This document shows, in pieces, positions 50,127-57,469 of a DNA stretch of 64,000 bases (positions are counted from its first letter, which is position 1; each line of letters begins with the position of its first letter). Below the pieces are notes generated by a model. It saw only the letters and a program-made list of their open reading frames with translations. It did no database searches and was not told where the DNA came from. The stretch is from VFMC01 sp046331225 (lineage in GTDB: Bacteria; Actinomycetota; Acidimicrobiia; Acidimicrobiales; Ilumatobacteraceae), in assembly GCA_046331225.1 (NCBI GenBank), contig JAXLRF010000002.1, positions 620,001-684,000 on the forward strand, written 5' to 3'. The translations under genes were made by a program, and so were the position numbers.

Positions 50127-51130
50127 CGAAGGATCCCGACGCTGGCGTCGATCAGGTCGCTGGCGCGTTGATACTCGCCGGCGAGCCAGCTGTCGGCGAG
50201 ATGCAGATAGACGCGTGTCGACTCGATCGAGCGGTGACCAGCTTGGGCTTGGATCGCTTCCAACGCCATCCCTGCTTCGCGCAGACGCGTCAGACACGTG
50301 TGTCGCAACTGATGACATGTCGCGCGTTCCAGACCGGCTCGAGCTTTGGCAGCACGGACGATCTGCTCGAGCCCATCGATGCTCAACGCCTGCCCGGCAC
50401 GCGCGCCCTTCAACGACACGAACAGCGCGTCCGTTGACGCGTCGGCCGGTCGTTCGAGCGACAGATAGTTCGACACGCTCTGGAAGAACTGGCCCGACAT
50501 CGGGATCAGACGCTGGTGGCCGCCCTTGCCGGCAGCGATGAAGACCCGCCGGTTCGTCGGCTGCAGGTCCTCCAACCTGAGCCCGATCACCTCGCAACAG
50601 CGCAGCCCGCCAAGCACCATCGCTTCGAGCATCGCCCGGTCCCGCCAACGACGGACCGCTCCCAACAACAAGATCACATCGCCCGGATCAAGGACCTTCG
50701 GCAACGTCCGCGGCGTGCGGATCAGCGGCACGCCGGTCGACTGCCCGCCTGCACCCGACCGGCGAGTCGCCATCCCGCGCGGCACCGGGTTCGCCGCCCG
50801 ATCACCGCACAGCACGAGCCAGTTGAACAACCCCGACACCGACGCCAACCGGCGACGGATCGTGCGCGCTGCCATCCCCGATCCGCCATCCGCGAGACGA
50901 ACCACCCGACCATCACCAGCGCCACGGCGCTGCGAGTTGATGAACTCGAGCACGTCCGCCGGCGTCACCTCGACCGGGTCCTTGTCGATCACCGAGAAGA
51001 ACACCCGCAGGTCCGACACCGTCGCCAACACCGTGTTCGGACGGCACCTCGCCGCCACGAACTCCACATATCTGGCGAGCACCTCATCACGCCCAGCGCG
51101 ACCTACCGCAACCTCCGACGACAACGACAT
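50123..51130 (-). CDS. Tyrosine recombinase, TnpA-like
   Basis: 335 residues. N-terminal SAM-like core-binding domain (RYVEFVAARCRPNTVLATVS), then the catalytic domain with Arg in GGLRCCEVIGLRLEDL, HxxR in CHQLRHTCLTRL and the His/Tyr segment AGHRSIESTRVYLHL. It is the first gene of the pair; the next gene starts within its stop codon, so both recombinases are made together. It likely performs the integration step of the element. Confidence 0.9.
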   Translation of the reverse strand: MSLSSEVAVGRAGRDEVLARYVEFVAARCRPNTVLATVSDLRVFFSVIDKDPVEVTPADVLEFINSQRRGAGDGRVVRLADGGSGMAARTIRRRLASVSGLFNWLVLCGDRAANPVPRGMATRRSGAGGQSTGVPLIRTPRTLPKVLDPGDVILLLGAVRRWRDRAMLEAMVLGGLRCCEVIGLRLEDLQPTNRRVFIAAGKGGHQRLIPMSGQFFQSVSNYLSLERPADASTDALFVSLKGARAGQALSIDGLEQIVRAAKARAGLERATCHQLRHTCLTRLREAGMALEAIQAQAGHRSIESTRVYLHLADSWLAGEYQRASDLIDASVGILR

Positions 51131-51188
51131 CCCGATCTCCGATCAGCCACAAGCAGACCCTCGACGAGGGACCCCGCCAGCCTCACTC

Positions 51189-51201
51189 GATCACCGGAAT
51201 A
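51189..51201 (-). repeat. Right terminal inverted repeat of the recombinase element
   Basis: GATCACCGGAATA, the exact reverse complement of 48826-48838. The host sequence resumes at CAGATCGG (51206-51213), the right part of island repeat copy 8. Confidence 0.78.
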
Positions 51202-51220
51202 TCTACAGATCGGTGCGGTG

Positions 51221-51697
51221 TCAGATGCCCGTGTCCTTCGTGGAGTCGTAGCGAAGCGAGTCGAACACACACGCACGAATCTCGTCATCCAACGTCGCGA
51301 CAAACAACGTGACCCCATCCTTCGCGACCTGCGACACCTGATCCGAAGGCGGGTTGTCCGCGTTGCCGACGAGCCGCATGCTCTGCCACAACGGCCCACC
51401 GCGTTGTCGGCCGACGCCGACCTCAATGGCCCCGACGTCGAACGTGGTCGAGGTGAAGAAGGGCGCCTGCGGCCCAGCGTCGGCCGTCGAGAACGACGTC
51501 CCCGGCCCTGCGTCGCCTGGCAACACAACTGAGATTCCGGTCCCAATCTCCCGGCGCGTCCATTCAGAGCATGGCAACGCCGAGGTCGGCGAAGTGCCGC
51601 CGCCTGTGCAGGCAACAAGCAGAGGCAGTGAGCAGATCGTGGCGAAAGCCCAGGTGGCCGTGCTCCGCGGTCGGGCGAGCACCTTCTTGACGCTCAT
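51221..51697 (-). CDS. Putative lipoprotein
   Basis: 158 residues from ATG 51697. The N-terminus MSVKKVLARPRSTATWAFAT continues into a hydrophobic stretch ending in the lipobox LLVAC near residue 30. The mature part starts TGGGTSPTSALPCSEWTRRE and contains TFDVGAIEVGVGRQRGGPLW. No family recognised. It is the only gene between island repeats 8 and 9 and is on the minus strand. Confidence 0.7.
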   Translation of the reverse strand: MSVKKVLARPRSTATWAFATICSLPLLVACTGGGTSPTSALPCSEWTRREIGTGISVVLPGDAGPGTSFSTADAGPQAPFFTSTTFDVGAIEVGVGRQRGGPLWQSMRLVGNADNPPSDQVSQVAKDGVTLFVATLDDEIRACVFDSLRYDSTKDTGI

Positions 51698-51784
51698 CAC
51701 CAACACCCTCTGGGCGAAACGCCGCAAGTGCAAATGAACATTGAGCTAACGCGCAGGCAGGGCAGTGCAGGGCAACAGTGCGAG

Positions 51785-51800
51785 CCGATCGGCAGATCGG
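51785..51800 (+). repeat. Island repeat, copy 9
   Basis: CCGATCGGCAGATCGG, an exact consensus copy. The 13 bases after it (51802-51814, ACGCATGGAGCGG) recur beside copy 12. Confidence 0.75.
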
Positions 51801-51820
51801 GACGCATGGAGCGGTTCTCG

Positions 51821-52402
51821 TCATGCCGATTGGGCGTGCCTTCGCCTGGCCCACGACAACACCATGGCCCCTGCACCAAGCAGAGCAACGACACCTAGTC
51901 CGAATGCGACATACCTGTCGGGTACAACCCCGAACCCAATACCTTCGCCACACACGGCAGTCCCGAACGCATCGACCGCAACCGCATCGGCCTTCCCAGG
52001 CACGACCAGGAAGCCGGGACGAAGATCCTCGTCGGCCACGTCAATCGTTTCGGAATCCCAGCCTCGGTACGAAATCTCGAACCGCCAAACCGCAGGTCGC
52101 GGGCGAGCCACCAGCGCAAAGCGCTCCCCCCAATCCTCGTTCGGTAGAACGCCAACTGTCAGATCTCCCACCCCATGCCCATCCGGCTCGTTCGACTTCT
52201 CGGCCGACCAGATCTCGCGCCCCGTGTTCCGGTCGCTCACGACTACCGCTCCGAACCAGGTTCCACAGTTATGAAGCGTCGGCACACCATCCGATGAGAG
52301 ACCGACGCCCGTCTCATTGGCGGGCGTACACCCACTCAGAAGGCCCATGATTGCGATGGCGTACAGGACCCGGAGCAAGGGACAGAAGCCCTGACGCGTC
52401 AC
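51821..52402 (-). CDS. Putative lipoprotein with C-terminal membrane anchor
   Basis: 193 residues from a GTG at 52402. Signal peptide LLRVLYAIAIMGLLSGC ends in lipobox LSGC near residue 25. The mature part has two or three beta-rich repeats (GTWFGAVVVSDRNTGREIWS, FEISYRGWDSETIDV), and the C-terminus has a membrane helix (FGLGVVALLGAGAMVLSWA) with a basic tail. No known family. Single-gene module between island repeats 9 and 10. Confidence 0.68.
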   Translation of the reverse strand: MTRQGFCPLLRVLYAIAIMGLLSGCTPANETGVGLSSDGVPTLHNCGTWFGAVVVSDRNTGREIWSAEKSNEPDGHGVGDLTVGVLPNEDWGERFALVARPRPAVWRFEISYRGWDSETIDVADEDLRPGFLVVPGKADAVAVDAFGTAVCGEGIGFGVVPDRYVAFGLGVVALLGAGAMVLSWARRRHAQSA

Positions 52403-52451
52403 GAGTGCAGATTGCCCGGTTCGTCGGCTTTCCGCAAGCGACCAAGCCGTG

Positions 52452-52467
52452 CCGATCGGCAGTTCGG
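52452..52467 (+). repeat. Island repeat, copy 10
   Basis: CCGATCGGCAGTTCGG, 28 bases before the start of the next gene. Confidence 0.72.
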
Positions 52468-52494
52468 TTCGGTCGACCGACATATGGTGAGGCC

Positions 52495-52923
52495 GTGGCC
52501 GCTGGATCTCACTCACTGAGCGCGACCGAGCGGAGACTTCAACGACGGGTTCAAGCGCTGCTTGACGATGGTGAACAGGTTCAGGCCGCTGTCGTCGCCT
52601 TCTTGGGGCCACGTCCCGGGGTCGAAAGCCTGATCGGACCGCTCGCGGGGCGCATGTCGTGGCCGCTCACGAACGCACGCCGGCGGTTCGTCACGGTCGC
52701 TGTGACGAACCGTGGGCTTGTGCCTCTGGACAACTCCAGCCTTCGTCGGCCCGTGCGCATCAGGGAGCGCTTCGACTCGCTCGACGTGCTTGGCCCCTTC
52801 AACGAAACGGTCGGCGATGCCTGGATCGAAGTGAACGGCATCCAATACTGGATCGAAGGCATGTGGGCGTGGCAGCTCTACGCGATGCGCAGACTCAAGA
52901 GCGCATCCGGCTCGACGAACTGA
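52495..52923 (+). CDS. Hypothetical protein
   Basis: 142 residues from a GTG at 52495 preceded by GGTGAGG. It starts SHSLSATERRLQRRVQALLD, has a hydrophobic stretch around GVESLIGPLAGRMSWPL and a beta-rich end (FVTVAVTNRGLVPLDNSSLR, WIEVNGIQYWIEGMWAWQLY). It resembles PH-like or bacterial domain-of-unknown-function folds that read FVAVTNRRLL, but that is only a pattern impression. Single-gene module between repeats 10 and 11. Confidence 0.65.
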   Translation: MAAGSHSLSATERRLQRRVQALLDDGEQVQAAVVAFLGPRPGVESLIGPLAGRMSWPLTNARRRFVTVAVTNRGLVPLDNSSLRRPVRIRERFDSLDVLGPFNETVGDAWIEVNGIQYWIEGMWAWQLYAMRRLKSASGSTN

Positions 52924-52929
52924 CACACG

Positions 52930-52945
52930 CCGATCGGCAGCTCGG
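52930..52945 (+). repeat. Island repeat, copy 11
   Basis: CCGATCGGCAGCTCGG, six bases after the stop of the previous gene and five before the hicB stop. With its CG flanks it extends to an 8-base-pair hairpin with one mismatch. Confidence 0.72.
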
Positions 52946-52950
52946 CGCTC

Positions 52951-53349
52951 TCAGCTGGCTTCGAGGAGTTGGTGGACTCGTTGGTGCGACAGGCCGAGGA
53001 GTTCCGCGGCATCTCGTCGACTGAGCCCGAGATCGGCGAGTGCTCGCACCGCTTCGATCGTCTGCTGCTGCGCCTTGACTCCTGCTCGCTCCGCAGCGGT
53101 CCGTGCACGAATCACGTCGTCGGCCACCGATGCGAGGGGGGCGGGGAACTGGTCGCGGATCGACAGATCGGCTGGTGCGACATCGAGCCAGAGTGCCAGG
53201 GCTTCGCGGATCCGGCTCTGGGCTTGGCGGAGGCTGCGCCCGTAGGTCTGGCAGCCGGTGACGCCCTTGATGCGGACGTTCCAGGCGTGGTCGTCGGCGT
53301 CGTAGTCGTAGATCGCCGTGTACGTCTTGGATGCGGTCATCGAAGCCAT
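52951..53349 (-). CDS. hicB: HicB-type antitoxin
   Basis: 132 residues from ATG 53349 (a second ATG at 53340). The N-terminal HicB fold reads YTAIYDYDADDHAWNVRIKG, with TYGRSLRQAQSRIREALALW, and the C-terminus is a helix-turn-helix (LGLSRRDAAELLGLSHQRVH) that should bind the operon promoter. It overlaps hicA by 13 bases. Toxin-first order is usual for HicAB. Bounded by island repeats 11 and 12. Confidence 0.85.
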   Translation of the reverse strand: MASMTASKTYTAIYDYDADDHAWNVRIKGVTGCQTYGRSLRQAQSRIREALALWLDVAPADLSIRDQFPAPLASVADDVIRARTAAERAGVKAQQQTIEAVRALADLGLSRRDAAELLGLSHQRVHQLLEAS

Positions 53350-53540
53350 CCTTTCCCGAGGCAGGGTTCGAGGGCTCGTTCGATCGACCGCAGTGTCCCG
53401 GTCGGAATGTCTTGCCCTCGGTGGACGGGGATCACGGTCTGGCAGCCACCGGGGCAGCGGACCATCACGTGAGAACCACGCTGGCGGAGCGGAGCACACC
53501 CTGCCCGCTCGATCAGTTTGAGCACATCTCTGCCCGTCAT
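53337..53540 (-). CDS. hicA: HicA-type toxin (mRNA interferase)
   Basis: 67 residues with the dsRBD-like HicA fold: TGRDVLKLIERAGCAPLRQR, then GSHVMVRCPGG with the catalytic His, and PVHRGQDIPTGTLRSIERAL. HicA cleaves mRNA when the antitoxin is lost. The start is at ATG 53540, next to a small inverted repeat. Confidence 0.88.
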   Translation of the reverse strand: MTGRDVLKLIERAGCAPLRQRGSHVMVRCPGGCQTVIPVHRGQDIPTGTLRSIERALEPCLGKGWLR

Positions 53541-53541
53541 C

Positions 53542-53559
53542 CGTCTACCCTACTAGACG
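53542..53559. promoter_or_regulatory. Small inverted repeat at the hicA start
   Basis: CGTCTA (53542-53547) and TAGACG (53554-53559) with a six-base spacer lie just before the hicA ATG. Its position suits autorepression by HicB, but arms are short. Confidence 0.45.
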
Positions 53560-53590
53560 AACAGTCGAACCGGACACCCGCTCGTAATGC

Positions 53591-53620
53591 CCGATCTGGC
53601 GCTCCTCACGCATGGAGCGG
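53591..53620 (+). repeat. Island repeat, copy 12 (degenerate, right end of array)
   Basis: CCGATCTGGCGCTCCTC (53591-53607) keeps the left arm and length of the consensus with a changed right arm, followed by ACGCATGGAGCGG (53608-53620), identical to the flank of copy 9. It closes the HicAB module. Confidence 0.5.
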
Positions 53621-53667
53621 CGACCGATTCTCCAAGCTTCGCCGCCGCCAGATTGAGCGTACGATCC

Positions 53668-53685
53668 AACGAACAATTGTTCGTT
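53668..53685. promoter_or_regulatory. 18-base perfect palindrome with LexA-box core
   Basis: AACGAACAATTGTTCGTT contains GAAC-AATT-GTTC, the actinobacterial LexA core. It lies 177 bases before the DUF222-HNH gene. REP13E12/DUF222 genes of M. tuberculosis are known to carry SOS boxes. The remaining 53541-53862 sequence holds island repeat 12 and no further gene that I can support. Confidence 0.7.
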
Positions 53686-53862
53686 TTCGGGTTGCTTCGA
53701 CGGCCACGATCTGGCAGACTGGCGGCGCATTCCTCCGGATGAGGTTCAAGTCGTCGGACATCGAGCTGGCGCATTCGGGTCGGTCCTGGCGAGGACGGTC
53801 CGAGGGCCCTCATCACACGCACCGCTGTCGTTCGTCTGCTGTTCGTGTGAAAGGACCGTGCC

Positions 53863-55227
53863 GTGAGCGCTGTGATCGATCCACCGGAGCTCCTCTCCGA
53901 CGACGTCGTGTTGGAACGCTGCCGCGAGATCGAGCGTCGGCGTCGGGCCGATCTGGCCGAGCACGTGCGGTTGTTGCACGAACTCGAGCGCCGACGGCTG
54001 TACTTCGCGGACGGTCATCGCGATCTGGCCGGGTTCGGTCGCGCCGAGTACCGCTGGGCCGACCGCGACGCCAAAGCACATCGCGATCTCGAACGACTCT
54101 GCCGCCAATGCCCACAGGTCCTCGACCACCTCACCACCGGACGCGTGGGCGCCGCACAAGCGTTCTTGCTCGCCCGCACCGCACGCGCACCCCGTGTCGG
54201 CATCTACGTCGCCGAACAGATCGACGACTTCCTGCAACGCGCCGCCGAACTGTCGTACCTCGCGTTCGAACAGTTCGTCCTCGCCTGGAAATGCTTGATG
54301 GACATCGACGGCCCCGACCCCGACCGCGCCCACCGCGACCGCACCGCCAACTACGGCCGCGCCGGTCTCGTCGGCACGTTCTCCGTCGAAGGCACCGCCT
54401 ACGACCTCGAACGACTGAAAGTCCTGATGGCCCGGTTCGAACAGATCGAGTTCGACCACGACTGGGCCACCGCACAACAGACCTGGGGCGACGACGCCAG
54501 CATCGACAAGCTGCTCCGCACCCCCTCACAACGCCGCTACGACGCCTTCCAGAACCTCCTCGACCACGTCGTCCTCCCCCACTTCACCGACACCGGCGAC
54601 ACCGGCGACACCGGCGAAGCGGTCGACAGCGACAGCGGCACGACCACCACCACGGACACCACGAACGCCGCCACCGGTGCGGACGCCACGGCCTGCGACG
54701 AGGTGCGGCCACCGGTCGAGACGATCCTCAACCTCGTCATCGACGGCGAAACTTTCCTCCACGCCCTCGAACGACTCCTCGGCATCAGCCTCCAACGACC
54801 CGTCCGCACCCCGTTCGGACCCGACCGCGGCTCCTGCCAGACCTTCGACGGCAACCCCGTCGACGCACGCGACGCCGTCCTCGCCGGCCTCGCCGGACGC
54901 ATCCGCATCCTGCTCCGCAACGACGACGGCACCATCCGCGCGATGACCTCCGCCCAACGACTCTTCACCGGCGCGATCCGCGACGCCGTGCTCGCCACCG
55001 CCACCCACTGTACCCACCCCGGCTGCACCGTGCCCGCCACCCGATGCCAGATCGACCACATGCACCCCGCCAGCCACGGCGGCTGCACCAGCACCTACAA
55101 CGGCTGCGTCCGATGCGGCCACCACAACCGCTGGCGACACCGCACCGGCGCCACCGTCACGCGACAGCCCGACGGCACCATCACCACCCACCGCGCCGAC
55201 GGCACCCGCATCGCACCACCCCTCTGA
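53863..55227 (+). CDS. DUF222-HNH endonuclease (REP13E12-type)
   Basis: 454 residues from a GTG at 53863. The N-terminal helical DUF222 region (LERCREIERRRRADLAEHVR, TTGRVGAAQAFLLARTAR) leads to an acidic linker TGDTGDTGEAVDSDSGTTTT and then the HNH nuclease: CTHPGCTVPATRCQIDHMHP followed by NGCVRCGHHNRWRH with zinc cysteines. Such genes occur in many copies in actinobacteria and may be selfish or damage-induced nucleases. The LexA-type palindrome upstream supports SOS induction. It begins right after the repeat-delimited island. Confidence 0.9.
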   Translation: MSAVIDPPELLSDDVVLERCREIERRRRADLAEHVRLLHELERRRLYFADGHRDLAGFGRAEYRWADRDAKAHRDLERLCRQCPQVLDHLTTGRVGAAQAFLLARTARAPRVGIYVAEQIDDFLQRAAELSYLAFEQFVLAWKCLMDIDGPDPDRAHRDRTANYGRAGLVGTFSVEGTAYDLERLKVLMARFEQIEFDHDWATAQQTWGDDASIDKLLRTPSQRRYDAFQNLLDHVVLPHFTDTGDTGDTGEAVDSDSGTTTTTDTTNAATGADATACDEVRPPVETILNLVIDGETFLHALERLLGISLQRPVRTPFGPDRGSCQTFDGNPVDARDAVLAGLAGRIRILLRNDDGTIRAMTSAQRLFTGAIRDAVLATATHCTHPGCTVPATRCQIDHMHPASHGGCTSTYNGCVRCGHHNRWRHRTGATVTRQPDGTITTHRADGTRIAPPL

Positions 55228-55499
55228 CACCCCACACCCCACCGAACCCGCCCCCACCGAGCAGGCCCCACCCCAGGGCCCGCTCCGGCGCGCCCCGAGC
55301 GAGGGCGACGGCTACGGACCCGCTGACCTGGATGGATGACGTGACATTCGTGCGTTCGAATTAGCACGAAAACCGCTTTTCACCGACCGTCCGGCCAATT
55401 AGTGTTAAACGCAGAGCGGCGGCGGAACCACCCCTCCCGGTTCCCCGCCGCTCCAACGTCGAACCCGCCGAAATGCCGAACCAGAGAGCCGAGGGGGCC

Positions 55500-55832
55500 A
55501 TGGTCGCAGTCGAATCACTCACCTTCGAGGGGCACCTGTCCGAGCTGCTCGCCGATGGCAGCAACTGGCGAGAGCACGCCGTGTGCAAGGGCCGCACCCG
55601 CCTGTTCTTCCCGCCGAAGGCCGAGCGCCCGCAAGCCCGGGCCCGCCGCGAGGCCCAGGCTCGCTTGCTGTGCAGCACGTGCCCGGTGCAGGCCAACTGC
55701 CAGCAGTTCGCCCGGGCCAACCACGAGTACGGGTTCTGGGGCGGCGAGAGCGAAGAGGATCGCCACCTGCTCGGCTACACCGTCTCGGCCCCGATCGGCG
55801 TGCGCGCCCGCAACGGCATCGGCGCCGCCTGA
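55500..55832 (+). CDS. WhiB-family iron-sulfur transcription factor
   Basis: 110 residues. The 4Fe-4S ligands are Cys29, Cys58, Cys61 and Cys67 in the Cx28Cx2Cx5C spacing, followed by YGFWGGES, the WhiB turn motif. The basic C-terminus is a short DNA-contact segment. WhiB proteins bind sigma-A and regulate division, redox or antibiotic responses. I start at 55500 because GAGGGGG lies just before it; an ATG at 55473 has no ribosome site. The 270-base gap 55228-55499 has an AT-richer stretch (55340-55410) that likely holds its promoter. Confidence 0.93.
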   Translation: MVAVESLTFEGHLSELLADGSNWREHAVCKGRTRLFFPPKAERPQARARREAQARLLCSTCPVQANCQQFARANHEYGFWGGESEEDRHLLGYTVSAPIGVRARNGIGAA

Positions 55833-55842
55833 TCCACGCACG

Positions 55843-55879
55843 ACGCCGGCCCGTCACCCCCCGACGGGACCCGGCGTCC
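55843..55879 (+). terminator. Hairpin terminator after the WhiB gene
   Basis: The arms GACGCCGG and CCGTC (55843-55850, 55852-55856) pair with GACGG and CCGGCGTC (55864-55868, 55872-55879). This gives a long bulged stem 11 bases after the stop. There is no T-tract. Confidence 0.6.
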
Positions 55880-55934
55880 TGGTGCGCGAGTGGCGCGTGG
55901 GTGGCGCGTGGTGGCGTCACACCGTCGGCCTAAG

Positions 55935-56531
55935 GTGACGGCCGTGGAGCTGTCCGACGACCCGACCCTGCGGTTCGCAGTCGTCGACGTCGAGACATCC
56001 GGTCTCTCGCTGCGCCGCGATCGCGTGCTGCAGGTGGGCGTCGTCGTCGTCGATGGCACCGGCCAGGTCGTCGATCGCTGGGCCAGTCTCGTGCGCCCAC
56101 GGCGTCGCTGGTTCTTCCGGGTGGGCCCCACCGAGCTGCACGGCATCCGCCGTCGCGACGTGCGCGACGCGCCGTTGCTCGCCGACGTGATGCAGCGCCT
56201 GTCCGGCACGCTGCAGGGCTCGGTGTTCGTCGCGCACAACGCCTCGTTCGACGTCGCGTTCCTCCGCAAGGCCGCGTCGGAGGTCGGCGTGTTCCTGCCG
56301 CTCGACCAGGCGCTGTGCACACTGCGCTTGTCGCGCGAGCTCGATCCGCAGCGAACGATGTCGCACCGGTTGGCTGCGCTGTGCGAGCGCTACGACGTGG
56401 CGCTGGTGCGTCCGCACGATGCCCTCGCCGACGCCGACGCCACCGCGGCAGTGCTGCCCCATCTGCTGGCCGCGCACGGCATCACCAGTCGCGAGCAGAT
56501 CGGCTCGCGCCTCGCTCAGCCGGCGGCGTAG
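55935..56531 (+). CDS. DnaQ-like 3'-5' exonuclease domain protein
   Basis: 198 residues from a GTG at 55935 (GTG at 55944 also possible). DEDD exonuclease motifs are VVDVETSGL (Asp18, Glu20), AHNASFDVAFLRK and the exo III motif HDALADADATAAVL. It resembles polymerase III epsilon-like proofreading or free repair nucleases. It overlaps the convergent pafC gene by 16 bases. Its precise role, proofreading or DNA repair, is not fixed by sequence. Confidence 0.88.
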   Translation: MTAVELSDDPTLRFAVVDVETSGLSLRRDRVLQVGVVVVDGTGQVVDRWASLVRPRRRWFFRVGPTELHGIRRRDVRDAPLLADVMQRLSGTLQGSVFVAHNASFDVAFLRKAASEVGVFLPLDQALCTLRLSRELDPQRTMSHRLAALCERYDVALVRPHDALADADATAAVLPHLLAAHGITSREQIGSRLAQPAA

Positions 56532-57469
56532 CGGGCGGCGAGCAGCTCGGCGGCCGAACGGGCGGCCAGGTCGCGCCACTCGGGCGGCTCGAGCACGCTG
56601 GTGCGGGGCCCGAGGCGTAGCACCAACTCGCGCAGCCACGCCTCGCTCGCCACGGCCAGCTCGACCACCAGGTGCTCGTCGGCACCGACCCCCTCGCTCG
56701 TGACCGAGCGCACGGGGAAGCGCTCCACCACCCAGCGGTCGTCGGCGGGCACCCGCAGCGTCGCGGTCGGCAGCGCCGAAGTGTCGTCGAACCAGTCGTC
56801 ACCGGTGGGCACCTGCACCTCGCGGGCCTCGGCGATGCGACCCGTGCGCTCGCAGGCGAGGATCCGATCGATGCGGAAGGTGCGCTCCTCGCCCGAGCGG
56901 TCGTCGTCGGCGAGCACGTACCAGCGGCCACGATCGGCGAACACGGCCCGCGGCACCAGCCGGCGCCGACTGGTCTCGTCGCTCGACGCCGACCAGTACT
57001 CGACCTCCACCTCGGCTCGGTCGTCGACCGCCGCCACCAGATCGGCGGTGGCCTCGGGTTGCGACAGGTCGACGACCATGCCGTCCGAACCGAGCACCGA
57101 CTCGAGCTTCGCGAGGGCACGGGCCAGCGGACCGGTCGCGTCGGCGCCCGGCAGCGCCATCGCCGTGCGACCGGCGGTGAGCAGCGCGAAGCCCTCCGGT
57201 GCGCTGAGGCGCAGCGGCCGGGTGAAGAAGCGGGGCACGTCGATGTGCGCGACGCCGTCGTCGTCGATGTACAGGTCGACGAGCTCGTCGAGGAACGGCG
57301 GCAGTCCGCACATCGCCGCTTGCTCCAGGTCGGCCACGAGCTCCTTCTCGCTGATCTGGAACCGCTCCGACATCTCGGCCAGCGATGCGCTCCCCCGCTC
57401 GGCGAGCCACGGCAGGATCACCAGCAGCCGGCGCAGTCGCACCTTCAGCGGCGAGGGTCCGCGGCTCAC
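56516..57469 (-). CDS. pafC: PafC, WYL-domain transcriptional regulator
   Basis: 317 residues from a GTG at 57469 that overlaps the pafB stop (GTGA). An N-terminal helix-turn-helix (RLRRLLVILPWLAERGSASL) is followed by a WYL domain (DETSRRRLVPRAVFADRGRW, then YVLADDD) and a WCX-type C-terminus. PafB and PafC act as a heterodimer that activates LexA-independent DNA-damage genes in mycobacteria on binding single-stranded DNA. The proteasome ligase gene pafA, often adjacent, is not here. Confidence 0.88.
   Translation of the reverse strand: MSRGPSPLKVRLRRLLVILPWLAERGSASLAEMSERFQISEKELVADLEQAAMCGLPPFLDELVDLYIDDDGVAHIDVPRFFTRPLRLSAPEGFALLTAGRTAMALPGADATGPLARALAKLESVLGSDGMVVDLSQPEATADLVAAVDDRAEVEVEYWSASSDETSRRRLVPRAVFADRGRWYVLADDDRSGEERTFRIDRILACERTGRIAEAREVQVPTGDDWFDDTSALPTATLRVPADDRWVVERFPVRSVTSEGVGADEHLVVELAVASEAWLRELVLRLGPRTSVLEPPEWRDLAARSAAELLAARYAAG

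Larger units (their letters stand above)
48825..51205 (-). mobile_element. Two-tyrosine-recombinase transposable element with inverted termini
   Basis: About 2.4 kb holding only two overlapping tyrosine recombinase genes. Termini are the inverted repeats TATTCCGGTGATC (48826-48838) and GATCACCGGAATA (51189-51201). The left end repeats the same sequence at 48858-48870. It interrupts island repeat copy 8, with CAG present at both junctions. Gene order and the Cys-rich second recombinase recall Tn554-type tnpA-tnpB pairs, but there is no tnpC or cargo gene. Confidence 0.8.

Noticed and set aside
53158..53175. Additional island repeat within hicB (GGATCGACAGATCGG)
   Set aside because: It lies inside coding sequence (SIRDQFP) and does not separate genes, so it may be chance similarity.
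43956..53620. Canonical integron with attC sites
   Set aside because: The repeats lack the GTTRRRY and RYYYAAC end boxes, and neither recombinase shows an IntI-type gene placement next to an attI. I report an array only as integron-like.
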